Shown piece by piece: positions 10,752 to 22,400 of a DNA stretch of 64,000 nucleotides. Source of the stretch: Isoetes taiwanensis (taxonomy: Eukaryota; Streptophyta; Lycopodiopsida; Isoetales; Isoetaceae); the NCBI GenBank assembly GCA_021234155.1, contig JAJEKV010000134.1, positions 1,299,328 to 1,363,327 on the forward strand. Reading direction: 5' to 3'. The notes under the pieces are model-generated. The model had not been told where the DNA came from. It worked only from the letters and a program-made list of their open reading frames with translations, and did no database searches. A program made the position numbers and the translations under genes. The stretch's first letter is position 1. Each line of letters begins with the position of its first letter.

Positions 10752-10759
10752 AGGCCTGT

Positions 10760-12500
10760 ACTTCTGGACCGTTGGCAAGCTTAAGTATTCCCAACTTCGC
10801 CACTCCCTTCTGCATGTCTCCCGCAGATGGATTTCTTTGTGAGTTAGAAATGGAGATTACGTGAAGCAATTCCTATTCTTAGTTCTTCTTTGGGAGAAAG
10901 ACATTCCTAGTTATGTTACGGTTAATGCTCGCAATATCTTAGTTCCTAACACCGGTCTCGATGATTTCTATCTCGGTTGCTTGCTACTACTCTAACGACT
11001 ATTCTCACTTGTGCACAGCACAATGTATTCAATTCAACCACAAGCAAGAAAAAATAACAAAAAATGAAAACAATACAAAGGGAAAACGGATAACAAATGA
11101 GATTAGTGAGATCAATGAGAAAACAGAGAAACAGGGAGAAGAGTACAGAGAACGGGAGAACAAGATGAGAGAAATGAGATTAAAAAAGGGTATGATATTA
11201 CAAAAACATACTTGGAAGATTTCTTTGGATGAGGAGGAGGCTTCCGAGTTAAACTTCCATGTGGGTATAGTCGTTGGCAAAGCGTGAATAAGGATTTCTC
11301 GGTCATAAATTGTATCGGGGATCAATAAGAGCCTCTAACAACAGAATATAAGTAAAATGCACTAAAGGACTTCTGAGAAAACTAAAAAGCAAACACTAAA
11401 AGGGCCTCACTTTCTTCTCCGGTGAGCAGCACGCCATCGAACAATGAATCTGCTTAGCGAGAACTTCATTTGGAAGGCGTCCCGATCCGTCGACCAAGCT
11501 CTTGTCATAAGATGGCCTTGGAATCGCTTCGGTTCGATCGATCGCTTTGATCGGTAAAAGCGAAAGCCCTAAGGAAACGAGGGAGGATGAGTGATCGAGA
11601 AAACGGGGAGGAAGAATGGTGGGGGGAGAGGAAGAGGGTGCGATTAATTACGGGCTGCACCCTCGAACCTCGTAAAAGTGCAATAATAAAACCATTGTCA
11701 CGTGTGGGCCATGCCCTCCATGGCGTGGCGGTCGCGGATTGCGACATGGCCGCGGTTTGACCTCAAAGAAGCGCGTGGACATGACAAGATATGAAAGGGT
11801 AGGTTATATGTTTATATATGTTATCTTATGTATTTAATAAGGTTTCAATGGTTGAATAGTTTCAATGGTTATATATGTTTACAATGTTTACATATGGTTT
11901 AGAATGAGTGTGGTTGTATGCTTTAATATGGTTATATGATTTTAGTTAATATGGTTGTATGATTTTTAGTTAATATGGTTGTATGATATAATATGATTAT
12001 ATTTAATATGTTTGTATGGTTTTATATGGTTCATATGGTCATATTTGTGGTGTTTGGGGCTATATGGTTTTAATGTGAGCTTTTTCATTCGGGGAACATG
12101 TGAGATGAGTAAAATGGAGCCGGGGAAGTCCAAAGGAGGCCATTGCCCTAGGCTCCAATGGAGGAAGATGGGTTGCCTTTTGTTGCACCCTTGCAACCTG
12201 CAGGCGGTATTCTGAGAGAGGGTATAATAACTGCAGTTGATCCATTTGATAGTGTGAATGATGAGAGGTTTGGGAGATGAACATCTTGGAGTTGGCATTG
12301 TGAAGCTTCTTATCGAAGTTGATACAATCATGTCCTGGGAAGCTCTAGTGATTGCATTGTGTGCTTTCGGGTCAGCCGGAGTCCCAAGCTTCGATTGAGA
12401 TGGCCAATTAGATATATTACACACAAGAATGGTGATACTCTAGATTGCCCTCTTGAACTACACACCCCAAGGCCCACCCAAGGCCATGTGGAAGATTTGG
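10760..12500. other. Element 1 spacer with AT-rich repeats
   Basis: No gene is recognised. Positions about 11790-12060 are AT-rich and repeat short motifs such as ATGGTTGTATGAT and GGTTATATG, probably simple-sequence expansion. A short frame on - at 11505-11747 and one on + at 10961-11287 have no recognisable features. Confidence 0.4.
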
Positions 12501-12539
12501 TGGTCGATGAGCATCCTTTGATCACAAGGAAGAGACGCT

Positions 12540-14731
12540 ATGTCTTTCATAAAAGGCGACCAAAAGGTGCCCAAGAGGCCTAGAAGTGACAAATATTTAG
12601 AAAGGATGGAAAGTATGGCACCAACCAAAGAAAACACGGAGGCAATTAGGGGACAAGAGTGTTGCAACCTAGATTGCACAAAGGCGATAAATGTGGATGA
12701 CCTCGTGCGGATAAGGTCCCAATACATTGGACGACTTCAAAAAGATAGGATTAATTTCATTTACTCCTTGTGTAGGAATTCCAGCTATGATGAAAACACG
12801 GGGCTACTACTATATCAATTGAGGGGCATGAAGGTATGTATGAGAGCATTGAGATGGATTCTTGGGGTGAGCAAGTCTTCATTTCTGAATCTTGGGGCTT
12901 GAGGTTAGAAAAGGGCACACTTTGTTCCAACATGGTAATGCACTCACTTTGAAAACTAGAGCAAATACTCTAAAGGCCATTGCAGTCTTGAGAGCTTTGT
13001 GAGATACATGTCTCAATCTATGCCTCACAAGTCGAGAGGAACGAGCACCTGGTGTCGCGAGTGGTGCAAAGAGTGTTGCCACAACACTATATCGAGAAGG
13101 AGTGCCTTAAGGAGGTCAACTCCATCCTAGAAACTACTTTGGAGGTAGGCCTCTTTCTCAATCACATTTCAATGAAAGTTATGGAGCACTCACTTCTGGG
13201 GCGTGGAGTGTCCTACAACACATGCCATTCTCAAAGTGCAACACTTGCATTCAACTCAAGGATACACTTGCATCAAGCGCAATAGAGAAAGAAAGAATGG
13301 CAATTAGGGAGCAATTTGCAGATCACCAAAGGGACCAAATATCATGTAGGCAGTTGTATTGGCGGTGGAGAACATTTTTAGAGATGCGATCGGACAAATT
13401 TTTGTGTATAATTCATGATAAGATGGACCAACACAAGACTTTCTTGCCAAAGCTAGATCCTTTACCCAAAGCGTTGTCAAAACGCTTTTTCGGATGAAAG
13501 TAAGTCCGGCGGGGGTGTATTAACACATGGTCATGGAACTGGAACATATGGTCATTTTGTGCTTGATCTATGGAGAGATGATCAAACTTCCATGTGAGCT
13601 CTATTTTCAAGTGCACGAGAACACTAGAGAAAGGATCGATAGAAGGGAGGAGGTATTCCCCTTGACACCCATTTTTGAGGCTTTGATGGATGATCAACCG
13701 CTTTGTTACCAAAGGCGGATAAAAAGCTCACATCCAAGGTGTCTAGTGAATCAAGGAGGACTTGGGATGATTTCCCCTTACTTGAGAAATCAATGCACGA
13801 GGAGCTATGTGTTGATTGGACAAGCTGTTGGAAAAAAACAAGAATAGATGGATGTTTGGGGCAATGTCATACTTGGCGGCGGGGGAGTATTCAAAGTTGT
13901 GAAAGTGGGATTCATGATGGTTGGGCATCACATGATGATATAGATGGATTCTTTGGAACTTTCTCCACCAAGCTCAAGAGAGAAAACGTGACCACTCTCC
14001 CTGAACTAATGGATGTGTTTGAGAGCTGCATTGACCCCAACCCAATGGCTTTCTTGATGGATGAGGTTGCAGATTGGAAATCATTTGTAGAAGGATACTT
14101 GCTAGATGGTAAGGACCAGTTGACAGGACACACAAAGCCACTTTAGTTCAAGTTTTGGGTTAGGGATGGAATACCAATCATGCAATATAAGTGGAGACCA
14201 GGTGACAAGTTGTGGATGCACACAAGGTATCGAGTTGTGGCAAAGGGGTGCTGCTGGTGAAGTTCTCATTCCTAAAGGGCAACCAAAACCACTACCTCCC
14301 TTCAAGACAGTCAAAGACTCTAGCCAACTGGTGAAGGGCATCAAGGATTACATAACACACTGGGATGATGTTCGAAATGGAAAGCACACCTCCACTCTTA
14401 AGAAAAATCAAATGGACTCCCTAATCAAGTACTTGGGGAGAAAGTTGTGACATGCTTGGAACCCCGAGCGACCATGTGGGAGGGAGCTAAGAGACGGGTT
14501 CTTGCCGAGTCAAGATGGGAGGGTTCTCAAGGTGCAAGCACGTCTAAGAATGCTCACTTGGGTCCCAACAAGGGTTCCAAGTGGTTTGTGGGAAATATGG
14601 CCTCAAAGCCGAAGTGGTTTGATCTTCCCGAGTGGGATCCCTTTGAGGACATCAAGGAAGGATACTTTGTGCTAGTAAGGCCCGATGATGAGGACTGTCC
14701 AATATGGTTAGGGGTGGCACTCTCGATGTAA
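12540..14731 (+). pseudogene. Decayed DDE-type transposase of element 1 (resembles the DUF7869 family)
   Basis: Consecutive plus-strand frames give one protein in order: a Cys-rich start (CCNLDCTKAINVDDL, about 12660), then HQRDQISCRQLYW, then FLCIIHDKMDQHK (about 13400-13430). These are followed by VLTHGHGTGTYGHFVLDLW (about 13515-13570), SHDDIDGFFGTF (about 13928-13960), FLMDEVADWKSF, and a C-terminal KEGYFVLVRPDDEDCPIWLG (about 14660). This pattern matches transposase-like proteins of plants and animals annotated with DUF7869. The acidic residues in DKMD and DDID are candidate catalytic residues. Frames change at least four times, so the copy is dead unless some changes are introns. It is read toward the right terminus and is the likely source of mobility for the family. 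Confidence 0.7.
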
Positions 14732-15192
14732 CCACCACTATGCACGATGGAGAGGAGTTGCGTCCCCTGTTCAAATTCAATATTGGGAGCCCATTGGGAG
14801 ACACAAGAAGGGCAACTTGAAGGAGCAATACAGCATTTCTTTGGGAGAAGAAGTGGAGGGCAAATTATGCTGACCCTCAAAGGAGGGAATTGGTGGAGTG
14901 TGTGGTATGGTCATATCCAAGTTCTCACGTTGCAAAGGACAACACACACAAGATCCCAAGAAGGGAGATGGACAAGGCCATGAGCAACCTCCATGCTATA
15001 TCATTGTATGAGGGCACATAATATTGAGAAGTTTGAAAACTATCTCAACTAGTGGTTTGTAAAATTTATGAGGAAAACAAGTAACCCAATTCTATGTGTG
15101 TCATGTGTAATTCTATTCAAGCAATCAATTCAAGAATTTCTTTTATGGTGTGTGAGTCCCATTTTCAGTCCGAGTCCCAAAATTCAAGATTT
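14732..15192. other. Right subterminal region of element 1
   Basis: The transposase tail may continue to about 15000 (short plus-strand frame to 14983). The remainder to the TIR holds no gene. The motif GAGTCCCA, related to the TIR end GTCCCA, occurs at about 15146 and 15172 and may be a subterminal repeat. Confidence 0.4.
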
Positions 15193-15217
15193 GTCCCACT
15201 TTAATTAAATACGACTT
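15193..15217 (-). repeat. Right terminal inverted repeat of element 1
   Basis: 25 bp, exact reverse complement of 2958-2982, followed directly by ATCA. Confidence 0.9.
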
Positions 15218-15289
15218 ATCATCACCCTCCAACCAGCCACAAGCAATCTTCGATCCTTCAGCAAGGATGGCGAAGTATCTCACAGCCAT
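15218..15289 (-). pseudogene. 5' part of the host ORF split by element 1
   Basis: The ATG at 15289 begins MAVRYFAILAEGSKIACGW and runs exactly 24 codons to the element boundary, including the TGAT of the target duplication (ATCA on +, 15218-15221). The downstream half is at 2957-2735. Upstream on - is a GC-rich leader ending in AACCCTAAACC before the ATG, which looks like a genuine 5' UTR. The protein is not recognised. Confidence 0.6.
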
Positions 15290-15502
15290 GGTTTAGGGTT
15301 CGAGCGCCAACGCCAGCGTCCATTCCCGCCCACTTTTAAGTCTCCTCCCCTGATATGACCTGCAAAACATGCTTGCCGCGGTTGCTCTAAAATTAATACA
15401 TATGTAAAAGGGAACTAAATTCGTGTAGGATATTGACAGTTGATATACACTTGCCGCCCCCAGGATACCATATTTACAAATGTGCCACGAGGTCCTTTTT
15501 TG

Positions 15503-15959
15503 TCACTGCGCAGCAGTAGTATTTATGCACAACTGCCTGTGAAATAATTCAAAATTCAAAAGCAAGTGCAACAGTAGTTGCACGGCTTTACCTCTGAAGT
15601 TTCTCAAATCCAAGTGTGGCCATGCCAAGATCAACCTTGGTACCATCATCATTAGATTCACTTATCCTCCTTGGGACCGTGAAATTGGTGATCAGCATTT
15701 GTCTCTTGGCACTATCCATAATAGATCCAACAGGTGTTCCATGTTCAGCTCATCCAACCGTCTACGAATGTTATCTCCACGATCTGGAAGCCTTGAGATC
15801 ATTGCCTGAATCATATCCTCTCCAATGAGTCAAGTTTATGCTGTGTCGCAGACAATATCCATTTGCAAGAATATGAATATACCTTATTAGCAAGTGTCTT
15901 GGTTAGTCGACCAATATTCTCCCTTAAGCCAATGATTCTCAAGTCGACTTGAGACACCC
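15503..15959 (-). pseudogene. 3' exons of an unidentified host gene (coiled-coil protein)
   Basis: Three minus-strand exons can be proposed from splice signals. 15959-15883 follows ACAG and encodes VDLRIIGLRENIGRLTKTL before AAG|GTATAT. 15817-15592 encodes MIQAMISRLPDRGDNIRRRL, then in another frame VGSIMDSAKRQMLITNF and GMATLGFEKLQR before AG|GTAAAG. 15536-15503 encodes QLCINTTAAQ and a TGA. The middle exon needs one frame change, so either there is an extra small intron or the gene is broken. The first exon starts only 10 bp from the LTR of the chromovirus, so that element sits in the preceding intron or has replaced it. No family is recognised. Confidence 0.45.
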
Positions 15960-15969
15960 CTGTACCATG

Positions 15970-17607
15970 TGACGCTCCCTACAAAATATACGGCTCACGG
16001 CCGTACACTCCGTAGGAAATCTCCCATCCGGTCCTCCGACCGCACGGGCCCTCCATCTATCCCGCACTCTGGGACCACCGTAGTGCGGGAAGGGGACACG
16101 AAGGTGTCTTGCGCGCCCTTCCTCCATGGGCTCCTATCACAGCGGAAGCATAAACATCGTCAGAACTAGCAATAACAATGCATCATGCTACCTCGAAGGG
16201 TAGCTCATCCACATATCCATAGCTGCAAAGAACATAATCATGTGCCATAAAACATGAGAGCTCCTACCCGTGGCTCCGACTCATAAGGAGGTAGACTGAC
16301 TGGATAGGCCTCAAGATAGAGCAGACCGAGTTATAACAATGGCGAGGGCTGGCATAAGACAATGGCTAGGGTTGACCACTCCATCCGCCCCTCCTGTGCA
16401 TACTTTGCAGATGGGCTAGATCAGGCTCTGGCATGACTCTAGCCTTCCAGATACGCAATCCCATGGCATCACCCATCGGGACTACTCCAGGTTGCATCTC
16501 CCTGGTCCGTCGAGGCATGAAGGGTTGCATCTCCCCTTCCCGGGGTCTAGAGGTTCCACGGGCGGCTAGAGAATTGTGGCGACACACGATCCGTACCCGA
16601 CTTAACCCCCCCAAAACAAGAGCCAAGCCGACACTTGCAACTCTTGAGAGGCAGGGTGACACCATTGCCCCAGGAGGTGTCGGACCCATGCTCGGCCCAC
16701 ACGAAGTGACCGACCATAAGCCTAGCCCACTATAGGATCCCCTGTAGCCCCCGCTCGGCAGGGATCCTCCCTCCGTATTGCCTCTAGCCCCGTTGTGTAG
16801 TGCTGAGTCACATCATAGCCTCCATAGCCCGGTGGGTTCCTATGCACAGGCCGCAACTAATAGGAACTAAGGGATCTACACTAGGAGCATACTACATATG
16901 GCCCTAGGTCTCTACCCCCCTTCCCAATACAAGAGGAGCAACATGATCAACCAACATCACATACATCATATCATGATAAACATCATAAGAACATCTTAAC
17001 CTAATCATACATATCTAACTTACAGATAGGGTTCCTTGATTAGGGTTCAAGATGTTCAACAAGAGTTCTAGGATGGCTCTACTCTAGATAGAAGATACAA
17101 ACCCATCTGGAGTGCTATCTTCCAGATGAACTACTACGAACTCTACTCCCCCTACCTGCTCCAGAAGCACTTCCTCCCATTCCTGGCGTCTCCATGCTCC
17201 TTGACATGGGTCGAAGCCTTGCTCCCTCTACAATCATGCACACACTTCGGGGGCTGCTGCACCCAGCTATGCTACGACGAACGATGCTCGAAACGGGGTT
17301 TCAGGCGCGTAGATGAGTGTTCAGGTGCTAGAGTCAGGAAAATGGTCTAGGGTTAGGGTTTGAGCCAATATAGGTGAGGGTCCACATGGGATGCCACGTG
17401 GCACCAATAGGATGGGCCCGTGTGGCGGTTTCCCAATAGGATAAGGCCATGTGGAAATGGGCCTTATCCTAAGGTTATCTAAGTTAAACAATTAACTTAG
17501 ATATGCCCCTTGCCACTTCTAAGGTATACAAGGCTACATGTGTAGACTTGTATAGTAACGGGCCCAGGAATATACATATTTATGGCGTATATTCCCCTGG
17601 AACATCA
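15970..17607 (-). repeat. 3' LTR of chromovirus A
   Basis: About 1.64 kb, TGACGCTCC...GGAACATCA, near-identical to 24413-26043. Open frames inside it (for example 16366-16689) occur in both LTRs and reflect duplication, not genes. Confidence 0.9.
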
Positions 17608-18484
17608 CATTCTCCCCCCCTTAGGACAATGCTGTCCTCAGCATTGCGCTAAGGTGACGAACCTACCCTATCTCTGCAAAACAACATAAGTATACAACTT
17701 TACTTAAAACGATTAACTTCCTATTAAATAGTTAATTGTCAAAATTTAGGCTATATTTGTACCTATACAAAATTATATAGCCTTAACAAGGTTACTCGTT
17801 ATAATAAATCAAAACATTACTATAAGAGTTATTATGGTTCATAATTTAAATCTAAATCATGGTTCCCCTATCTTCTCGTAATGCGCCCCTCCTCGATGCT
17901 CGCTTCTCACTTGCCTGCACGAGTAGCACATTACGTTAGTTTAATTAATAAGTTTGTGGTTTTAGGGGGCCACCCCCCTTACCTACCTCCTTGAGCCGAA
18001 CTACTAGCTCAAGGTTACCCTACTACCTTGCACTCGATCATGGCCCTTTCGGATTTGAGCTTAAGGACCATTTAAGATGCTCCTATCATCGCCCATGATC
18101 AAGTGCTACCTTGTACTCGGTTACCCGGTGCCGAATACCCCTAGTGCATCATGCCCCAAGGGTTTTAAGCTAGGGAACGTCTCACAGTCCCATTATCGCG
18201 CATGATCACTTTGACCTTCACCATGACCCCCCTATGGCCAGGTGTGCGAGCCCCGCATCGTGGCATAGAGAGCATCCGACCGATGTCCCATCATCGCGCA
18301 CCATGCCTCACTTCCTCTCTTGCATGACCCTATTGGTCATGCGCACCTCTTGGTGCATGTTGGCCTAGAGAATGCCTTAAAGGCTTATCTCATCATCGCC
18401 TACATGTTCCAAGATTCTGGCATATGTATTCCACTAGCTAGAATACATCTGCCAGAGCTAAGGCTAACTAAGAAACATACTAAG
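17608..18484 (-). other. Polypurine tract and 3' untranslated region of chromovirus A
   Basis: The polypurine tract abuts the LTR at 17608-17624. The rest is noncoding, with repeats of an 'ATCATCGC...' motif shared with 28000-28560 of copy B. Confidence 0.7.
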
Positions 18485-18838
18485 CTAACCTCCTGGCAAG
18501 TCGGGGTCGACCAAATCGGAGACGACTCGCCCATCAAACTCCTTCATAAACTCTGGGTATTGCTTCTCCAAATCCTGCTTCAATACCCATGTCGCGTCTT
18601 CCACGGGCAAGTGCTCCCACTTGACCAAATACTGGAGGAACTGAGATCTCCTAGTCTTATTGAATGACTTATCAAGAAGTAACTCAGGCACAATTTCAAC
18701 TTGCTCCTCCTCCGTCATTTCCAACAAAGTTGGAGTATCCAAAACCTCCTCAGGGTTTGGGTTGTGCCTTTTCAATAAACTTACGTGGAAGACCTTAAGG
18801 TGGGCCGAGAGATCCAACTTGTAGGCCTGAGAGCCCAC
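18485..18838 (-). pseudogene. Integrase C-terminus and chromodomain of chromovirus A
   Basis: The frame reads YKLDLSAHLKVFHVSLLKRH (integrase C-terminal region). After a linker, a chromodomain follows: EIVPELLLDKSFNKTRRSQF, then YLVKWEHLPVEDATWV. Chromodomains of such integrases read methylated histone H3 and direct insertion to heterochromatin. Aromatic residues of the domain (YLVKW, TWV) are present. Upstream frames are broken. Confidence 0.85.
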
Positions 18839-19313
18839 TTTTCTCCAAGATCCTGAACGGACCGGCCCACCTAGGGGAGAGCTTCTTACAATTGCTGATG
18901 CGAAGCTTTCCTTGCTTAACCTTTACTTGAGCCAAACTTTATCTCTCACAACAAAACAATTCTCGAGGAGTTTTATGTCTAACTGCTAGACTCTTCAGAT
19001 GTGCCCATGCTGTTTGAAGATATTCTCACACTTCTACAAAGCTACCGCATATATGCTGTCGTTGTTGAGAAACTTCCACCTTTGGCACTAGATTATGCCA
19101 CATAACTAAGGTCAAGCATTGATAACTGTAACTTGATCATGGAGGAGACATCTTCGATGACTCTTGCTTCATATTATTGTACGTAATTGACCAGGTGGAT
19201 GTACTCGGCCCATTTGGATTACTTGTTCCAATCATAGTTTTTCAACGTGCTCTCCAAAATTGTGTTGGTGCGGTCCCTTTGCCGGTTTGACTGCAAATGA
19301 TAAGCAAAACTCA

Positions 19314-19697
19314 TCAACAAGTTGGTGCAGCTCGTGTTGAAGAAGTCTTGCTAAACATCGCTAAAGAACTTCGGATCTCTATTGGTGATGATCGATTTGT
19401 GCATTCCATGCAGCCTAAAAGAACTCTTATGTAGACCACACGGCTAGATCCAAGGCAGTGTCTATGGTGTGGCATGGCAAGTATATGCCCTTTTGATAAG
19501 CTATATACCACAACCATCAAGGCTTCAAAGCTTCTTGTTGTCATTGGAAGGCCCGCTATGAAAACCATGCTGAAGACTTCCCACTTGGCGTCTGGCACCG
19601 CCCAAGGTTCCAAAACTCCTGGAATTCGAAGTTGTTCTGCCTTTTTCTGTTGGCTCCACTGACATTCTTGGATATGTCTGATTATCTGCTTCTTCAT
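19314..19697 (-). pseudogene. Integrase zinc-finger/core remnant of chromovirus A
   Basis: QECQWSQQKKAEQLRIPGVL, WAVPDAKWEVFSMVFIAGLP and VVVYSLSKGHILAMPHH follow the Gypsy integrase core pattern (GLLxPLxxPxxxWExxxxDFIxGLP...VVVDRLSK). The expected first catalytic Asp is replaced (SMVFI), so it is inactive. Confidence 0.75.
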
Positions 19698-20214
19698 GCC
19701 CGGCCAGACGTAGCTACTTCTAATCTTGAAGTAGGCCTTTATAAATTTTGCATGGCCGGAAATAGGGCTATTATGCGTGTCATGGAAGATTTTTCTTACT
19801 TCTTATACTTTGAGTACGCATAGTTGTTCTTTGATATTAAAGATTACCTTCCTTTTTAAAATATTTGAAGGTTTCTCTTTCTTACTCCATCCTTGCACTC
19901 TTGTAAAGACTAGCCCATATGTGCTTGAACTCCATGTTGGGGGAGATGGCTTCTTCTATCTTCTTGCTGAATTCGCTTGTCGAAGTGGAGATGGCATTGC
20001 AAATTGATGCTTCAAAGGCTTGCCAATGAGTGGCGGCGTCTTAGCATCTCCATGGCTTCCCTCAATTGGGCTACATGCTCTTTCATTAATTTGTTGTAGA
20101 TCACGATATCGTTGAAGAGAGATTGATGAAGAAACCATCCAAGGAATCTTCGAAGATGTCGTCCTCAAATGCATACAAGTTGGTGGATCATTCCATAGAC
20201 TCAAGGCCATTACT

Positions 20215-20760
20215 GTGAAATCATAGTGCCCATACCGAGTTCTGAAGGAGTCTTATAATTATCCTCCCCCTTCATCCTTATTTGATGATTGCTCGAACTT
20301 AAGTCGATTTTGTAGAAGAATCTTGCTTCTTGGGGCTGACCCATTATGTCGTTTGCTTGTTGAGCTGCCCATGGTTGATATACATCTTTAGACCTTCATC
20401 CTGGCCGAAAGGATCCCAAGTCGATCAACTCCTACAACTGCTTCTTGAGCTCTGCTAGATCGGAAGTGCTCATTTTGCTGGTCGGCTCTGCATCTGGTGC
20501 AAGAGTGGTTTCAGACTCTACGCCTCTATAGAGCAAAAGCTCTCAAATTTCATCTGGAGGTATATCATGGGACTTCTTGATTAACTTAGAAATTGGCCGA
20601 GGCAACTGTTTCGAAGTAGGGTCTTCCTTCTTACTCTTATGGTTGGGGTCGACAACTTGTAGCTTATGTACGACCTCATTTCTCATGATGCACTTAAGTA
20701 ATTGCCTTACTGACATGCGTTGCACGATTGGAATTACTTCCTTAACTTAATTTATAAGGT
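20215..20760 (-). pseudogene. Reverse transcriptase remnant of chromovirus A
   Basis: STSDLAELKKQL, ELIDLGSF and RFFYKIDLSSSNHQIRMKGE (about 20480-20270) match the RT start and the KIDLRSGYHQIRM motif of Gypsy RT, with stops and a deletion between them. The frame before it (20543-20725) holds the linker from the protease region. Confidence 0.75.
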
Positions 20761-22400
20761 ACTTGCCCTTTGGTGCTGGGATAAATATCTCTTGCTTATA
20801 ATAATCAATTATTGCCTTAGCCGGCTTTAATATTGCATGTCTATTATGAGGTCATAGTTGCCAATGTACATAAGTTGGTGCCGATGCTCTACTGTGCTCC
20901 GCTTGAGGCTGATGTCAACTTGACTCTTGTTCCGTTGGTGCTGCTAATTACTCGGCCTTGCCTTAATTATTGGCCTAGATTTAGACTTAAGAGTCTTGCT
21001 CTTAAAGATGTCCGCCATCTAGAAGGTGCAAAATTACAAGTTAGAGAACTACTTACATAAATCTATGGCCACACGTTTAGTCGGCATGACATTACTTTTG
21101 GGCACACATAGAAAACTATATGATTAGATAATTATTCTTGTTTTATATCTAATCTATACTCTAGATCTCCCTTTTCTTAATTATTGCCCTCTTGGAATAG
21201 TCCCACCTTTGAGTTGAAGCCATCTAAGAAGTTGGCCGGACTTATTAGATTGCTTCTCTTCATTTGGTCGGATTATTCCTTGTGCTGTGGAGTACTCGTC
21301 ATATACATGGTCGACGATTATCCTATTATTGAATCCTTCTTAGCGAGGTGATCAAGCTCACGAAGAGGTTCCAATATGTTGGATATCTGCCAGCAATGTA
21401 TACAATTATTGTACTCCATACATTTTCTTCCCAATCCTTGAAGCTTTGCTCCATTCTTGGGTACATCCCTTCTAAAAGAAATAACAAAAAAATCTACTCG
21501 AAATTTCGTCCCAATCCCATCATGGATGTTATCACCCATAATTCTAAGAAACTCAACTATCTGATAGGTCCTCTAACTTGCTTAGAGCTGGTGTAGTCAT
21601 TAGTCGTTGGAGTAGCAAGTCGATGATCCATAATTTGTTGAAAAGAATCTGGTCTCCTTGGAGTTGCTGTATGATCCTTCAAGTGCCCTGCTTTCTTTCA
21701 TTGAACATATTCTGACTCTGCTCATCCTTAATATTGATGCTGACTACCTTCATTAACATTATCCCTCTTAGTGGACTTGCTGATGTAGTGGCGACATAAG
21801 GCTCGGTGTTGCATCCCAAAGGCTTGAAGGTAATGTTCACCACTGCGTAGAATCTTTCGTATTTGACTCATCTGCCTTGAAGGTTATGAGATTTGAGGAT
21901 AATTCTTCTAACTCCTGAATTGATATTGTTGTGTTGACCTTGTCAATTTGATTCTTCATCTTGGCGGCCACATGCTGCTGTTATAAGGCTAAAGACAATG
22001 TCGAGTGCTTTAACACTTCTAACTGTGCAACTTATTTTTCTGAGAGAAGTTTATTTGCATCCATTTGCAGGGACTAATCTTGACTGATCAATTAATAATG
22101 CTGGTATTTGGTCCCTCATGATGCCTCTTCTTGATGGTGTTTGACCTCCAATCTCTAAGGTAGAAGATTGCCGTGATCTTGAGATGGTGCTGTCGAGGTT
22201 GATGCAACTGCTCTGAAGTATCGGGGCTGATGAGGAAGAAGTTTGTTGCAGTTTTGCCATATTGGAGCCCACCCTTGCTGGCTTGTAATACCTCCTTAGC
22301 CGAAGCATCTTTGCTTGAAGTCTGAATCTGATACTACTATGGCCTCTATATCTGCTATAGTTGCCCTTCCTAGGAGGTATGCTCAGTCTCATCCTTCAGA
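20761..22400 (-). pseudogene. Gag/protease region of chromovirus A, heavily decayed
   Basis: Short minus-strand frames (21318-21539, 22051-22392) lie where gag and protease belong. The second includes a basic, Ser-rich segment (RKGNYSRYRGHSSIRFR). No complete zinc knuckle or protease motif can be read. Confidence 0.5.

Larger units (their letters stand above)
2958..15217. mobile_element. Element 1: 12,260-bp TIR DNA transposon carrying an FCP1-like gene and a palindrome family
   Basis: The element is bounded by 25-bp perfect terminal inverted repeats (2958-2982 and 15193-15217, starting AAGTCGTATTTAATT) and a 4-bp duplication ATCA. Removing it with one duplication copy joins a minus-strand ORF in frame, which is independent evidence for the exact ends. 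Inside are a frameshifted DDE-type transposase on + near the right end, and on - an FCP1-like phosphatase near the left end plus several unidentified ORF fragments. About 20 short palindromes lie between 3.9 and 10.8 kb. All coding parts carry stops or frameshifts, so this copy is probably inactive. The superfamily is unresolved: the TIR does not match CACTA, hAT, MULE or Mariner ends that I know. Confidence 0.85.

Noticed and set aside
3890-10752. Palindromes as a CRISPR array
   Set aside because: Spacing is irregular, spacers are not uniform, repeats are full palindromes, and the setting is a eukaryotic nuclear transposon.
3890-10752. Organellar origin, because palindromic repeats are known in some plastid and mitochondrial genomes
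   Set aside because: No organellar gene is present, and the palindromes lie wholly between the TIRs of a nuclear transposon.
16366-16735. Open frames in LTR DNA (about 100-107 codons)
   Set aside because: The same frames occur in the second LTR and similar ones in chromovirus B; they overlap on both strands and show no protein features.
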